From NCBI RefSeq assembly GCF_014651815.1, contig NZ_BMXP01000007.1:1-64000 (forward strand): DNA of 64,000 nucleotides. The letters are read 5' to 3'. The notes beneath the pieces are model-generated. The model was not told where the DNA came from, searched no databases, and saw only the letters and a program-made list of their open reading frames with translations. Positions 1-9,734 of the stretch are shown one piece after another (the first letter of the stretch is position 1; every line of letters starts with the position of its first letter). The DNA is from Alteromonas halophila. Its GTDB lineage: Bacteria > Pseudomonadota > Gammaproteobacteria > Enterobacterales > Alteromonadaceae. The translations under genes were made by a program, and so were the position numbers.

Positions 1-121
<121 letters not shown>

Positions 122-126
<5 letters not shown>

Positions 127-1315
127 CCTTCTCGTTACCAGAGCGTAAAGCGTCTAGCATAGGGTGTACGCTTTTCATTTCTTCCGCATAAACGGTATCA
201 AGCAATGGAATAGTGATTTCTTCAGCTTTTGTAACAATTGCTCTTATCTGTGCAATCACAAACAGCTTAAGTGTGATGTCAATAATGCCCTGCGACAGTA
301 CGAATAAGTGTTCAAGCAGATCGCTATCCGGCGTTTGGGTTCGCTTCTTAACCCATTGAAAACGCCATAGTCGCATAGCAAAACTCCGCCATTGCTTCAT
401 ATCGCTTTCAGTTTTGGATATTCCCCAGTTCATACTACCAAAACCAATTTCCCTCCTAGCGCCACGCAAATCCTTCGAAATACCCGAGGCTTTTGGGGTT
501 CCGACGATAAGTACTGGAACACCGATGGTATTAGTCAATTCAGTAAAAAACTTTAACAGTTCATCACGTTTGTCTTTGGTATCTTGCAGGTGCTGAATTT
601 CGTCTATCACAAGTAAACCCAGCGAATGGTCTATCACTATCTGTTTCATTGCTTGCAATAAAGTTTTTTCGCCTACTCGAATCTCATAACCATAGCGTCG
701 GTGATACTTAGTATTGAGCACCTCGTCAATCGAGTGAAAGAAATTCTTACATAGACTCGCTAAATCGCCGTTATAGGGACATTCAACAACCACGTAGACA
801 AGTTGTTGATGCATATTGTAGTCAGGGTGCTCAATTAATTGAGGGTATGTTGATAAAACTTTCCTTACCGCCGTAGTTTTGCCACTGCCAGAGCACCCAA
901 TTAACGTCGTACTCTGAACTGATCGATCTGTGGTCGGGAATACTTGAATTCTCTCTTCTTTTCCTTGAGATTTTAAATAGTTTTCTTGCATCAATTGTTT
1001 GTCGTAATGTTTTGCAGGGTTTCGTTTAACGTAGCCGCTACGAATCATCAGGGACAACTTTTTTTCGAGGTTTAGGTGGTTTGGCAATGGATGAAAAAAG
1101 TCACCATCAAGTAATCGCCCTAACGCGTGCATTCGCAATTTAGGATGTAGCTTTAAGTCACCCTCACTATGTGTTGGGCGGGATGCCAATGTCTTTGCTA
1201 ATACAAGATCGTCCTCGTAAATCCTAGGCAAGGCTTCAATAAGCGGATTGCCACGATACTCTTCTAGCCCCGGATCAATATAATTTGCTGTAACCGCTAC
1301 ATAAGGCGTTTTCAA
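122..1315 (-). CDS. tnsC: Tn7-like transposition regulator TnsC, 3'-truncated by an IS
   Basis: This is the AAA+ ATPase that in Tn7 links target-selecting TnsD or TnsE to the TnsAB transposase. Residues 140-147 (GCSGSGKT) are Walker A and 234-239 (LLVIDE) are Walker B. The protein follows Tn7 TnsC closely along its length, including the motif HPMLDALRSG near its end. It stops at residue 397, whereas Tn7 TnsC has 555 residues and continues well past that motif. The stop codon TAG (124-122) comes from the end of the neighbouring IS3-family element, which begins within the last sense codon. In Tn7 the lost C-terminal region contains the TnsA contact, so this product is probably defective. The start overlaps the tnsB stop by 4 nt, indicating translational coupling. 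Confidence 0.9.
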
Positions 1316-3396
1316 TCTTCGTCTCCATAAATATCATCTGGAATATCAGGGTGAGAGAAATCTTCCTGTCTTTTCATCGGTTGAACATTATTTGGTGGTG
1401 TTTTAGGGTCATTATCAGGGTTGCTGCCGACAGCACGTTCCTTGCGCTCTTGAGCTATAGCTTCCTTTTTATTAGTTTTTATAGATTTAATACGAGCACT
1501 ATTCGACGCAGATTTACTGCCAGTTTTGGCACGCTTTTCTGCTGACTCCATGCGCTTTTGAATTTCTTCGTCAGCAGAGAGCTGTTTGTCTTTATTGGCA
1601 TTGGCAGCCTCACTATTCGCTAGTTTACTTACTTGCATAGAAAGCTTGGCTTCATAAAACGTCATATCTTTATACGCACGGCTTCGGTCGGTCAACTGCG
1701 CGATCCAATACTGAGACGTCTGTCCCAGAGGGAACACATAAATTTTATTCGTGCTCCTTGGGTCAAATCCTATTTCGACTTTCTGTGGTCTGGTTCGGTG
1801 CTTGTCTCGAATAAACCATCCTTTTTCGAATGCTTCTGAACAACTATAAGTCAGAGACTGATACTTTATGCCTTCATTTGAAACCGTCGCGGTATTTCTC
1901 GGTAAAGTTAGTACCTTAAACTTTTCCACGTCATATGATTTTAAGGCACCAGACCTATTCATTATTCCCCATTTCCACAAGTCCTTTGGGGTGTAGGGCA
2001 GGTCTTCGGGAATTCCTTCATCAGCATCATATTTTTTCATTCCTTTTAAATTATGCTTATATATAAGTAAGGCAATTATCTCTTCCATTTGTCGCAGAGA
2101 TAGTTTTGCATCTAAGCGATAATCCTTACCCCCTCTTTTTTTAACTGTTTCTGTTGTCACAACGCCGGGGGCATAAGGCTTAAATTCAGCCTGTAAGGTT
2201 CTAAATCTCTGTTCAACAATGCCTTTAGCGTCACCGCGGCGAGCTTTTGCGTTTTCTATACGGGTGTTAAACACGTTGACTAAAGAATCTGCTTGGTGGG
2301 TAAGAAGCTCTCCTTTATCCGCTAATACTGCCGTTGGAAGACCTAGCGCTGGCCAATCTTCAAACTCGATTGAAATGCCTAAACGCCTACAAACGTCTAC
2401 TTTATTTTCTAAACAGTTTGCCAATGACATCATGGCTAAAACATAGGATGGTGGTTCAAAAGTTAGGTAGAAACCTGCCGTTAAACGAGAAAAAACATCG
2501 ATTACAATAAGAAGCGTGGGTCGACCAATAATTTTTGATGGGTCTTTTTCACTGACCAAATAAAGATCAATAATGGTGGCGTCAAACTCAAACCTGTCTC
2601 CGGGTCCTAACACTTGAGCCGTTGCAGTACTGGTAAGTTGTCTTACGTCCTTTTCGAACGCTATTGCTGTGTTACGTGCTTGTGCGGTTTTAATGGCCTT
2701 GTATTCCATATTAAACAAGTGTTTTAGCTGCGTAACAGTTGGTGAATCTTGACGTGCAATAGTGGGATATTGCTTCCTAAATTTAAGTAGCATTAGGTCA
2801 TGAACTTTTGTCCACGGCATTCTCATGGAATTCAAATAATACTTATCAATGGCCTCCCTAAACAATTGTTTAATCTCATCCGTAATTGGGATGCCTGTGC
2901 CAACAGTCGTGATACGCGGTCTGCCTACTTTTTTATTAGCAATGTTTCTCGGTTGCTTTGGCGCACCCTGCTTGTGGAAATCAGGTCTTAGGGCATTTTT
3001 GTTCTGGCCACGCTGTAAAAATTGACGCAGGAGCTTGTAAAAGTGTTTTTTAGAAAACTCAGGATGATTCTGATCGATAACTTCCTCGTAGAGTCGAAGC
3101 CATCCATGCTTGAAGAGCCGATAAGGATTATCAGCAACTTTTTGCATAACTAACCAGTTCGCTTCTAGCCGGTTTTTTTGAGCTTCGGTGGGGTGTTTTA
3201 GTGTTTCATCAATGAACGGATCATTGACGACTCGTGCGTATTTGTTTTGAATAGCTTCGGCTATTGCGCTTATGTCAAATTCGATAGGATCAGCAAGTCG
3301 TTTATATATATCAATCCAAATAGCGTGATTCGGTGTGATGGCTAACACCCTATAAAATTGACCGTTATCTTCAACTACGCTATTAACCAACAGCAT
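1312..3396 (-). CDS. tnsB: Tn7-like transposase TnsB (DDE integrase)
   Basis: TnsB binds the transposon ends and cuts and joins the 3' strands. At 694 residues it is close to Tn7 TnsB (about 700). The catalytic triad is visible: D272 in FDATIIDLY, D360 in VLADKGEL and E395 in KGIVEQRF, with the spacing of Tn7 TnsB. The N-terminal part is the DNA-binding region and the C-terminal tail is rich in Lys, Ser and Pro, as expected of the segment that contacts TnsC. The frame is intact. Its start overlaps the tnsA stop by 14 nt, so tnsA, tnsB and tnsC look like one coupled operon. Confidence 0.95.
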   Translation of the reverse strand: MLLVNSVVEDNGQFYRVLAITPNHAIWIDIYKRLADPIEFDISAIAEAIQNKYARVVNDPFIDETLKHPTEAQKNRLEANWLVMQKVADNPYRLFKHGWLRLYEEVIDQNHPEFSKKHFYKLLRQFLQRGQNKNALRPDFHKQGAPKQPRNIANKKVGRPRITTVGTGIPITDEIKQLFREAIDKYYLNSMRMPWTKVHDLMLLKFRKQYPTIARQDSPTVTQLKHLFNMEYKAIKTAQARNTAIAFEKDVRQLTSTATAQVLGPGDRFEFDATIIDLYLVSEKDPSKIIGRPTLLIVIDVFSRLTAGFYLTFEPPSYVLAMMSLANCLENKVDVCRRLGISIEFEDWPALGLPTAVLADKGELLTHQADSLVNVFNTRIENAKARRGDAKGIVEQRFRTLQAEFKPYAPGVVTTETVKKRGGKDYRLDAKLSLRQMEEIIALLIYKHNLKGMKKYDADEGIPEDLPYTPKDLWKWGIMNRSGALKSYDVEKFKVLTLPRNTATVSNEGIKYQSLTYSCSEAFEKGWFIRDKHRTRPQKVEIGFDPRSTNKIYVFPLGQTSQYWIAQLTDRSRAYKDMTFYEAKLSMQVSKLANSEAANANKDKQLSADEEIQKRMESAEKRAKTGSKSASNSARIKSIKTNKKEAIAQERKERAVGSNPDNDPKTPPNNVQPMKRQEDFSHPDIPDDIYGDED

Positions 3397-4201
3397 ATAA
3401 ATCTCCGCTATCGAACCCGAAGGTCACGCTATGGATGTCAGAGCAGATAAGGTATTGATAGGGCTTATGGATATCAAACGCCAGCAATCGGTAGCTGAAG
3501 GCGTTTCGAGCTAGCTTTAATGCTTCCCCTGACGGAAGCCCATGACGCTTATCATAATCTGAGCAAGCTTTAGCGAGCTTAATGTCAGGGAAGCGCTTTA
3601 TCTCTTCCCAAAGATCATAAACTTGCATTTGAATAGATTCGCCAATGTGAAGGTCCTTTCCTCCTAGTATCCAGTCAATATTGGCTTGTTGAACATGAGG
3701 TATGTCGAGTTCAGTAATTAACTTCCACTGCATTCCTTTGGCCAGACAACTTCGCCTTTCTATTTCGAGCTTAGCAATAACATTTTTATCCATCAGCTCA
3801 TCATTGTATTTGACCTGAATCGCGATTTGATTGCTCTCTAACCCATCAAAGTCTAATAACAAATCAGTGGTGAATACGTGATATTTATTGCCTTTTTGCG
3901 GATGTTTTATGCCCGCTTTATCGGCTACTTCCAGAGTGGTTTCTAGAGCAAACGGATACTGCTCTCGAATGTCATAAATTGACTCATTCCAGTCGTAGAG
4001 TGAAAAAGCAAGGTATTCTAGCTTGGAAAGCAAGTGAACTACTCTGCCGGTGCGGTGAGATAAGGCACGATAACTCGTGCCATCACTGGATATTTCTTGA
4101 ATGTAAATCCATGGCTGATATTCGCTTTTACGGCCCATTCCTCTGCCGCTTGCGAAGCGCTTATCGATTTCTTCTTTTGTCAGCCATTGCAGTTTCTTCA
4201 T
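3383..4201 (-). CDS. tnsA: Tn7-like endonuclease TnsA
   Basis: TnsA makes the 5'-strand cuts at the transposon ends, which makes Tn7 transposition cut-and-paste. The 272 residues match the family length (273 in Tn7). The restriction-enzyme-like active site is recognisable: E62 in SKLEYLAF, D113 in FTTDLLLDF, and Q129 and K131 in IAIQVKYND. Each lies one position before its Tn7 counterpart. The C-terminal half should be the winged-helix part that meets TnsC. The start is 128 bp inside the transposon end, so the operon promoter must overlap the TnsB-site region. The frame is intact. Confidence 0.95.
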   Translation of the reverse strand: MKKLQWLTKEEIDKRFASGRGMGRKSEYQPWIYIQEISSDGTSYRALSHRTGRVVHLLSKLEYLAFSLYDWNESIYDIREQYPFALETTLEVADKAGIKHPQKGNKYHVFTTDLLLDFDGLESNQIAIQVKYNDELMDKNVIAKLEIERRSCLAKGMQWKLITELDIPHVQQANIDWILGGKDLHIGESIQMQVYDLWEEIKRFPDIKLAKACSDYDKRHGLPSGEALKLARNAFSYRLLAFDIHKPYQYLICSDIHSVTFGFDSGDLYAVG

Positions 4202-4255
4202 CGCCTACGCCCTATGCCATCTATGACATAGAGCATAAACTAATCTACTTTTATT

Positions 4256-4329
4256 ACCTAATTTAATGCTGAATTTTTATTTGTTGCCAAATATAATATG
4301 TCTAGTACCAAATATAATATGCTCTAACA
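4256..4329 (-). repeat. Transposon right end with putative TnsB-binding repeats
   Basis: The 14-mer CCAAATATAATATG occurs exactly at 4287-4300 and 4308-4321, 21 bp apart. A looser copy begins at 4257 (CCTAATTTAAT). Tn7-type right ends carry several closely packed TnsB sites of about 22 bp, so the spacing and place fit. The outermost bases, read inward from 4329, are TGTTAGAG. The repeats are seen directly; TnsB binding is inferred. Confidence 0.65.
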
Positions 4330-4334
4330 CCACG
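4330..4334. other. Putative Tn7 target-site duplication (attTn7 insertion point)
   Basis: The five bases CCACG lie between the transposon end and 20 bp of DNA leading to the glmS stop codon. Tn7 duplicates 5 bp and inserts about 25 bp beyond the end of glmS, so position and length fit. The matching copy at the other transposon end is outside the window. The last glmS codons, which TnsD recognises in Tn7, are conserved here (protein end NLAKSVTVE). Confidence 0.5.
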
Positions 4335-4354
4335 AATCACCCGTCCCGTCGTAA

Positions 4355-6187
4355 CTATTCCACTGTCACTGACTTCGCCAGGTTACGTGGCTGGTCGACA
4401 TCGGTGCCTTTAATCAGGGCGACGTGATAGGACAGCAACTGTAACGGCAGCGTGTAAATGATGGGGGCAATGGGCTGCTCACAGTGTGGTACGTTGACCA
4501 CCCGCATGCTCTCATCGCCTTTAAACGCGGCATTTTTGTCAGCAAACACATACATGATGCCGCCACGTGCACGCACTTCTTCAACATTGGATTTTAGTTT
4601 TTCCAGCAGTTCGTTGTTAGGTGCCACCACAATAACCGGCATTTCTTCGTCAATCAGCGCCAGTGGGCCGTGCTTAAGCTCGCCAGACGCATAGGCTTCG
4701 GCGTGAATATAGGAAATTTCTTTCAGCTTCAGCGCGCCTTCCATCGCGATCGGGTACTGATCGCCACGGCCTAAAAACAGGCTGTGATTCTTGTCAGCAA
4801 ACTCTTCTGCCAGATCTTCAATGCCTTCGTTAATCAGCAATGTTTCTTCCAGCTTGGCCGGCAGACTGTGCAGCGCTTTGACGATGGATTGTTTGTCGTC
4901 GCCGCTCATCTCTTTATGTTCACCAATCGCCAGAGTGAGCATCAAAAAGGCCGTCAGCTGTGTCGTGAATGCTTTGGTTGAGGCTACACCGATTTCGGCC
5001 CCGGCACGGGTCATAAAGGCCAGGTCAGATTCGCGAACCAGCGATGAGCCCGGTACATTACAAATAGTCAGGCTGGACATATAGCCTAAGTCTTTAGCCA
5101 GTCGCAATGCGGCCAGCGTATCGGCGGTTTCGCCGGACTGCGATATAGTGACCAGCAGGCTGTTTTCATGCACTACGGATTTGCGGTAACGGAATTCCGA
5201 GGCAATTTCTACGCTGCACGACACATTCGCATATTGCTCCAGCCAGTAACGCGCGGTCATACCGGCATGGTAGCTGGTGCCACAGGCAATAATCTGTACG
5301 TGTTTCACGTCCTTTAAGATAGCGTCTGCGCCCTTACCAAAGATATCCGGTAACAGGCCCTGCTCATCCAGGCGGTGCTGCAGGGTGTTACGCACCACCG
5401 TTGGCTGCTCATGAATTTCTTTTAGCATGTAATGGCGGTAGCCGGCCTTGTCACCCGCATCATGTTCGATGTTGGATTCCACCACTTCGCGCTCAACAGG
5501 CTCTCCGTTTTTATCAAAGATAGTCACTTCGCGGCGGGTCACCTCTGCCACATCGCCTTCTTCCAGGAAGATAAACCGGCGGGTAACCGGTAGCAGGGCA
5601 AGCTGATCAGAGGCGATAAAGTTCTCGCCCAGACCCAGCCCAATGACCAGCGGACTACCTGAACGGGCGACCACAACGCGGGAGGGGTCTTCTTTATCCA
5701 TAATCACGGTGCCATAGGCACCGTGAAACTGTGTCACGGAATCCTGTACAGCGCGCAGCAGGCTTTTACCGGCTTTAAGTTCTTCATGCACGGTGTGGGC
5801 AATGGTTTCTGTGTCGGTATCACTGGTGAACTGATAGCCTTTTTCGGTCAGCTTTTCACGCAGCGCCAGATAGTTCTCGATAATACCGTTGTGCACTACA
5901 GCGATTCGCTCGGTGGAACAGTGTGGGTGTGCATTGGCTTCAGTGACGCCGCCATGCGTGGCCCAGCGTGTGTGGGCAATACCGGTTGCGCCAACGGCAT
6001 GGCCTTCAGACACTGCATCAACTAGCTCCTGAACCTTGCCCGTTCGACGAATACGGGTCAGGTCGCCTTCACTGCTTAGCAATGCAACTCCGGCAGAATC
6101 GTATCCACGGTACTCCAGACGTTTAAGGCCTTCCAGCAGGATCTCTACCACATTACGTTCGGCGACTGCGCCAACTATTCCACACAT
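4355..6187 (-). CDS. glmS: Glutamine--fructose-6-phosphate aminotransferase (isomerising)
   Basis: GlmS makes glucosamine-6-phosphate from fructose-6-phosphate and glutamine, the first committed step to UDP-GlcNAc for peptidoglycan and LPS. The 610 residues match the family. The N-terminal glutaminase starts MCGIVGAV, with Cys2 as nucleophile after Met removal. Two SIS domains follow (SQSGETADT near residue 350; a second near 480-500), and the C-terminus is [13 protein letters not shown]. The start overlaps the stop of the upstream DeoR-type gene by one base (TGATG), so the two are co-transcribed. The Tn7-like element begins 25 bp past the stop, so any native terminator has been displaced. 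No glmS ribozyme is expected or seen in this group. Confidence 0.98.
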   Translation of the reverse strand: MCGIVGAVAERNVVEILLEGLKRLEYRGYDSAGVALLSSEGDLTRIRRTGKVQELVDAVSEGHAVGATGIAHTRWATHGGVTEANAHPHCSTERIAVVHNGIIENYLALREKLTEKGYQFTSDTDTETIAHTVHEELKAGKSLLRAVQDSVTQFHGAYGTVIMDKEDPSRVVVARSGSPLVIGLGLGENFIASDQLALLPVTRRFIFLEEGDVAEVTRREVTIFDKNGEPVEREVVESNIEHDAGDKAGYRHYMLKEIHEQPTVVRNTLQHRLDEQGLLPDIFGKGADAILKDVKHVQIIACGTSYHAGMTARYWLEQYANVSCSVEIASEFRYRKSVVHENSLLVTISQSGETADTLAALRLAKDLGYMSSLTICNVPGSSLVRESDLAFMTRAGAEIGVASTKAFTTQLTAFLMLTLAIGEHKEMSGDDKQSIVKALHSLPAKLEETLLINEGIEDLAEEFADKNHSLFLGRGDQYPIAMEGALKLKEISYIHAEAYASGELKHGPLALIDEEMPVIVVAPNNELLEKLKSNVEEVRARGGIMYVFADKNAAFKGDESMRVVNVPHCEQPIAPIIYTLPLQLLSYHVALIKGTDVDQPRNLAKSVTVE

Positions 6188-6954
6188 CAGTTTTCTCCTT
6201 TACGCGATGCCACCCTAACTGTGACGCCCTGCGCTTCTATTCGTTGTTTATCTTTTGCTGTAATACCATCATCGGTAACCAGCATGGTTATCTGTGACCA
6301 TGCCAGTTCAAGATTTGGCATACGTTCATCTAATTTCTTTGATTCGGCCATGACCACCACATCTTTTGCGCTGGCCGCCATGGTGCGGGTTAACCCGGTC
6401 AGTTCATTCAAAGTAGTGGTGCCACGGCCCACATCAATGCCTGATGCACCGATAAAAGCAATATCAAAACTGTAGGCAGCAACCGTGTTCTCTGCCATGG
6501 CCCCCTGAAAAGAATCCGAGTGTGGATCCCAGGTTCCCCCGGTCATTAAAAAAGTAGGTTCATTGGGGTTGTTGGTAAGCACGTTTGCCACATGCAGGGA
6601 GTTAGACATAACCATGAGGTTATCCAGTGCCGCCAAGTGCGGCAGCAGCGTCTGTGTGGTACTGCCACAGTCAATCACCAGCTTTCTGCGCTGCCCAATG
6701 ACAGCTGCCGCTGCCGCCCCAAGATACGCTTTACCTTTGTCAGCGGTGGGTACAGAGGGTGTACCGGGTAGCGGCGCAGCGCCACCGAACTGACGGATCA
6801 GTCGTTGCGCGTTTGCGAGCAGGGACAAGTCTTTGCGAATGGTGACTTCGGAGGTACCAAAATGGTGTGCAAGTGTCTCAACCTGCACGGTACCGTGCTG
6901 ATTTACCCAATCTACAATGGCATTGCGACGTTGCTGCGTGTCACTTTGTTTCAT
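6187..6954 (-). CDS. DeoR-family transcriptional regulator upstream of glmS (GlmR-like)
   Basis: This is a 255-residue DNA-binding regulator. Residues 1-60 form the DeoR winged helix-turn-helix ([10 protein letters not shown], then [13 protein letters not shown]). The remainder is the sugar-phosphate-binding DeoR sensor domain, with [15 protein letters not shown] and the GASGID segment. Its gene overlaps the glmS start by one base. In Pseudomonas a DeoR-type protein called GlmR is encoded next to glmS and controls amino-sugar genes, so the same role is inferred here. Two copies of TATGAAAGC just upstream of its start could be its operator. The effector, perhaps glucosamine-6-phosphate, is not shown by the sequence. 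Confidence 0.88.
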   Translation of the reverse strand: MKQSDTQQRRNAIVDWVNQHGTVQVETLAHHFGTSEVTIRKDLSLLANAQRLIRQFGGAAPLPGTPSVPTADKGKAYLGAAAAAVIGQRRKLVIDCGSTTQTLLPHLAALDNLMVMSNSLHVANVLTNNPNEPTFLMTGGTWDPHSDSFQGAMAENTVAAYSFDIAFIGASGIDVGRGTTTLNELTGLTRTMAASAKDVVVMAESKKLDERMPNLELAWSQITMLVTDDGITAKDKQRIEAQGVTVRVASRKGEN

Positions 6955-6986
6955 TATGAAAGCATTTGGATTTACAATATGAAAGC
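6955..6986 (-). promoter_or_regulatory. Direct repeat upstream of the DeoR-glmS operon, possible operator
   Basis: The 9-mer TATGAAAGC (minus strand GCTTTCATA) is present at 6955-6963 and 6978-6986, 23 bp apart. The first copy touches the start codon of the regulator gene. DeoR-family proteins often bind repeated GAAA/TTTC motifs. The repeat is seen; the regulatory role is inferred. Confidence 0.35.
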
Positions 6987-7029
6987 TATATTAGACCAAA
7001 TAACTTTCTTTGTGAAATAAAGTTCGCCG

Positions 7030-8055
7030 TTACTTTACGGCTTTTTGTGTGCCGGTCTGAGCGGATTTACGTGCAATCTCAAGTAATCGGATCACATGCA
7101 CCGCGTCTTCAGCAGGCGCAGGAGATTTTTCCTGATGGTGTATAGTGGCAATTAGCGCTTGATAAAAACGTAAGTAATTTCCGGGTAAGGTTTCAATTTC
7201 CTTAGACGAAGTTTCGTTATAAAACACGCCATGATCACTGGCGTGGGTTTCACCGATACCTGCATCAGCGGGGCTTACCCCATCACGTAATCCGGCTTCC
7301 TGCGGGTCGAGATGATACTTACGGTAGCTGCCGGCATCACCCTGCACATCAAAACGCAGCGTCGGCCCCGCCTGAAACGGCGAGCTCCCGAGTTTTACGG
7401 TAACAGAAGGGTAGTACAGACTGATGTCAAAACAGTCATCGCTTTTGCCGCCGTCACGCAGGATCTGAATATCGGCGTACAGCGCATCCGGCATGCCAAA
7501 CAACACCAGCGCCTGATCGAGCAGGTGAGGGCCCAGATCCCAGGTAATCCCGCTCCCGGGGCCAGCATTTTCACGCCAGCGATCACGGGGGAACGGGCGA
7601 AAGCGGTCAAAACGGCTCTGCAGGCGCCGCACCGTGCCCAGGCGACCTTCACTAAGCAGCGTCTGCAACGTCATAAAGTCGCCATCAAAGCGCCGGTTCT
7701 GATACACCGTTAAACTCAGATTTTTACTGTCCGCCAGTGCAACCAGCTGAATGGCTTCTTCAGATGACAGTGTAAAGGGTTTTTCTACCAGAACATGACT
7801 CCCGGCATTCAGCGCATCTCTGGCCTGACTGGCATGCAAATGATTGGGGGTGGTAATGATCACTAAGTCAAAACTGGCCGATTTCAATGCTTCGCTCAGT
7901 GACGGCCAGACAGCCGCACCCGGCAGGGTTTCCGCCACCGCGTCGGGACGCGACGACACAACCCCGGTTACGCCATAGTCATCAAGCGTCTCTAAAAAGG
8001 GCAGGTGAAAGGTTTTTGCTGAAAAGCCAAAACCGACCAGCAAAGTAGTAATCAT
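7030..8055 (-). CDS. Gfo/Idh/MocA-family oxidoreductase (cytoplasmic)
   Basis: This is an NAD(P)-dependent sugar or inositol dehydrogenase-like protein of 341 residues. It begins MITTLLVGFGFSAKTFHLP, the Rossmann nucleotide-binding turn, and continues with VEKPFTLS, the family's EKP motif containing the likely catalytic lysine. The C-terminal part is the alpha/beta GFO_IDH_MocA_C domain. ATG at 8055 is chosen because GAGACAG precedes it at ribosome-binding distance and the nucleotide fold starts there; an earlier start at 8100 would add 15 unlikely residues. It resembles E. coli YdgJ/YhhX-type enzymes. The substrate cannot be told. It lies between glmU and the glmS regulator, but a link to amino sugars is only suggestive. 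Confidence 0.88.
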   Translation of the reverse strand: MITTLLVGFGFSAKTFHLPFLETLDDYGVTGVVSSRPDAVAETLPGAAVWPSLSEALKSASFDLVIITTPNHLHASQARDALNAGSHVLVEKPFTLSSEEAIQLVALADSKNLSLTVYQNRRFDGDFMTLQTLLSEGRLGTVRRLQSRFDRFRPFPRDRWRENAGPGSGITWDLGPHLLDQALVLFGMPDALYADIQILRDGGKSDDCFDISLYYPSVTVKLGSSPFQAGPTLRFDVQGDAGSYRKYHLDPQEAGLRDGVSPADAGIGETHASDHGVFYNETSSKEIETLPGNYLRFYQALIATIHHQEKSPAPAEDAVHVIRLLEIARKSAQTGTQKAVK

Positions 8056-8129
8056 ATCTGTCTCGTTGTGCGGTTGGTGAAACGTAACGCACAGCGCCAA
8101 TCTGTAGGCGCTGTGTACTTACACGCAAC

Positions 8130-9491
8130 TTAAGTGCGCTTTTTCGGGCGTGACCAGTTGGCGATATTGCGCTGCTTGCTGCGGGCCACCGCCAGACTGT
8201 CGTCGTCGACATCACTGGTAACAGTAGAGCCCGCCCCCACGGTGGCATTCTTGCCAATGTTCACGGGCGCGACCAGCGATGAGTTAGAGCCAATAAAGGC
8301 CTGCTCACCAATAAAGGTTTTCGACTTGTTTGCACCGTCGTAGTTACAGGTAATCGTTCCTGCGCCAATATTGGCGTTTTTACCCACTTCCGCATCGCCA
8401 AGGTAGGTTAAGTGATTGGCTTTCGCACCTTCGCCCAGTACCGCTTTTTTCATTTCCACAAAATTGCCCACTTTGGCATTCGCGTGCATCACCGCGCCCG
8501 GACGTAATCGGGCATAAGGGCCCACTGAGCAGTCGGTACCCACAATAGCCTCCTCGACAATAGAGTTTGCTTCAACCACGCTGTTATCACCAATTTCGCA
8601 GTTTTTAAGCACGCAGTTAGGGCCAATAGTGACATTATTTCCCAGGATCACATTACCTTCCGCTACCAGGTTGATGTCAATCCGTACATCCTGTCCGGTG
8701 GTCAGTGAGCCACGCACATCAATGCGGGCCGGATCGGCTAGCGACACGCCCTGGATCATCAGTTCATGGGCCTGGCGCTGTTGCAGTTCACGTTCAAGGC
8801 GAGCCAGCTGCACGCGGTTGTTAATGCCTTCAACCTCAACCGGCGTATCAGGCTGGGCGGCCTGAATACGCTTGCCTTCACTGGCGGCCATGGCGATCAC
8901 ATCCGTGAGGTAGTATTCCCCCTGCGAATTGTCGTTGCTCAGGGCATCTAACCAGCGCTTCAGATCGGCGCCATTCATCATCATCATGCCCGTGTTGATT
9001 TCGTTAATGCGCTTTTGCTCGTCGGTGGCATCTTTGTGCTCAACAATGGCGGTAATATTGTCATCTTTACGAATGATGCGGCCCATACCGGTAGGATCGT
9101 CCAGTTCGACGGTAAGCAGCGCCAGGTCGCACTGACTTTTCACGGCTTTGAGGCGAGCCAGCGTTTGCTGCTCAATCAGCGGTGCATCACCAACCAGGAT
9201 CAGCACATCTTCTTCATCCTTTATCTCTGGTGCAGCCTGCTGAACCGCATGCCCGGTGCCAAGCTGCTCCTGCTGCAAACACCAGTTTAAGCTATCGCCG
9301 GTTAGGCTTTCTTTTAACTGATCGCCGCCGTGGCCGTAGACCAGATGCACGTTGTCGGCATCCAGCGCCTGCACGGTGTTGATGATACGCTGTACCATAG
9401 GAATACCGCCAATAGGGTGCAGAACTTTGGGCAGTGACGACTTCATGCGTGTGCCTTTCCCTGCTGCCAGAATGATCACCGAAAATGCCAT
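8130..9491 (-). CDS. glmU: Bifunctional UDP-GlcNAc pyrophosphorylase / glucosamine-1-P acetyltransferase
   Basis: GlmU acetylates glucosamine-1-phosphate and then couples it to UTP, yielding UDP-GlcNAc for the cell wall. At 453 residues it has the usual length. The N-terminal uridylyltransferase has the signature LAAGKGTRMKSSLPKVLH. From about residue 250 onward it is a left-handed beta-helix of hexapeptide repeats (for example GNNVTIGPNCVLKNCEIG). The acetyltransferase segment YLGDAEVGKNANIGAGTITC is complete. Together with glmS 2 kb away it covers both ends of the UDP-GlcNAc pathway; glmM is not in the window. Confidence 0.98.
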   Translation of the reverse strand: MAFSVIILAAGKGTRMKSSLPKVLHPIGGIPMVQRIINTVQALDADNVHLVYGHGGDQLKESLTGDSLNWCLQQEQLGTGHAVQQAAPEIKDEEDVLILVGDAPLIEQQTLARLKAVKSQCDLALLTVELDDPTGMGRIIRKDDNITAIVEHKDATDEQKRINEINTGMMMMNGADLKRWLDALSNDNSQGEYYLTDVIAMAASEGKRIQAAQPDTPVEVEGINNRVQLARLERELQQRQAHELMIQGVSLADPARIDVRGSLTTGQDVRIDINLVAEGNVILGNNVTIGPNCVLKNCEIGDNSVVEANSIVEEAIVGTDCSVGPYARLRPGAVMHANAKVGNFVEMKKAVLGEGAKANHLTYLGDAEVGKNANIGAGTITCNYDGANKSKTFIGEQAFIGSNSSLVAPVNIGKNATVGAGSTVTSDVDDDSLAVARSKQRNIANWSRPKKRT

Positions 9492-9734
9492 GATAGATCC
9501 TTTTTTATCTGTATTTGTTGTTGAGTATTCGCCTGCTGCCGTGAACGCCAGAGAAGGGGCAAACGCGTCGATGGCCGCCCTGGCTAGTGTAACCCAAGGC
9601 CTGACCGGAAGTCAGTGATATATTCGACAAGTCGTAAGGGATGACTATTTCCTAGTAGTTCATAAAACAAGCAGGTATACTCTTACGGTAATTATGATGT
9701 TGAGTTCACGTTGGCAAAGGAGTCTGCGTAGTCA

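Larger units (their letters stand above)
127..4329. mobile_element. Tn7-like transposon, right-end portion (tnsA, tnsB, 3'-truncated tnsC)
   Basis: Genes in the order tnsA-tnsB-tnsC, all on the minus strand, lie directly downstream of glmS with tnsA nearest to it. This is the orientation of Tn7 at its chromosomal site, where the right end faces glmS. The end is placed at 4329: the plus strand reads CTCTAACA there, so the inward sequence starts with TGT as in Tn7 ends, and short repeats that look like TnsB sites stand just inside. The end is 25 bp from the glmS stop codon, with a possible 5-bp duplication at 4330-4334. The other end, any tnsD/tnsE and the cargo would be to the left, beyond the IS. 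The 127 boundary is only the IS junction, not a transposon end. Confidence 0.8.

Noticed and set aside
127-4329. CRISPR-associated (CAST-type) transposon
   Set aside because: No cas gene, no repeat array and a long Tn7-like TnsC at a glmS site argue for the classical TnsD type; only the unseen left part could change this.
4330-4400. glmS ribozyme
   Set aside because: It belongs to the 5' leader of glmS in Firmicutes; the upstream side here is a coding overlap with a regulator gene.
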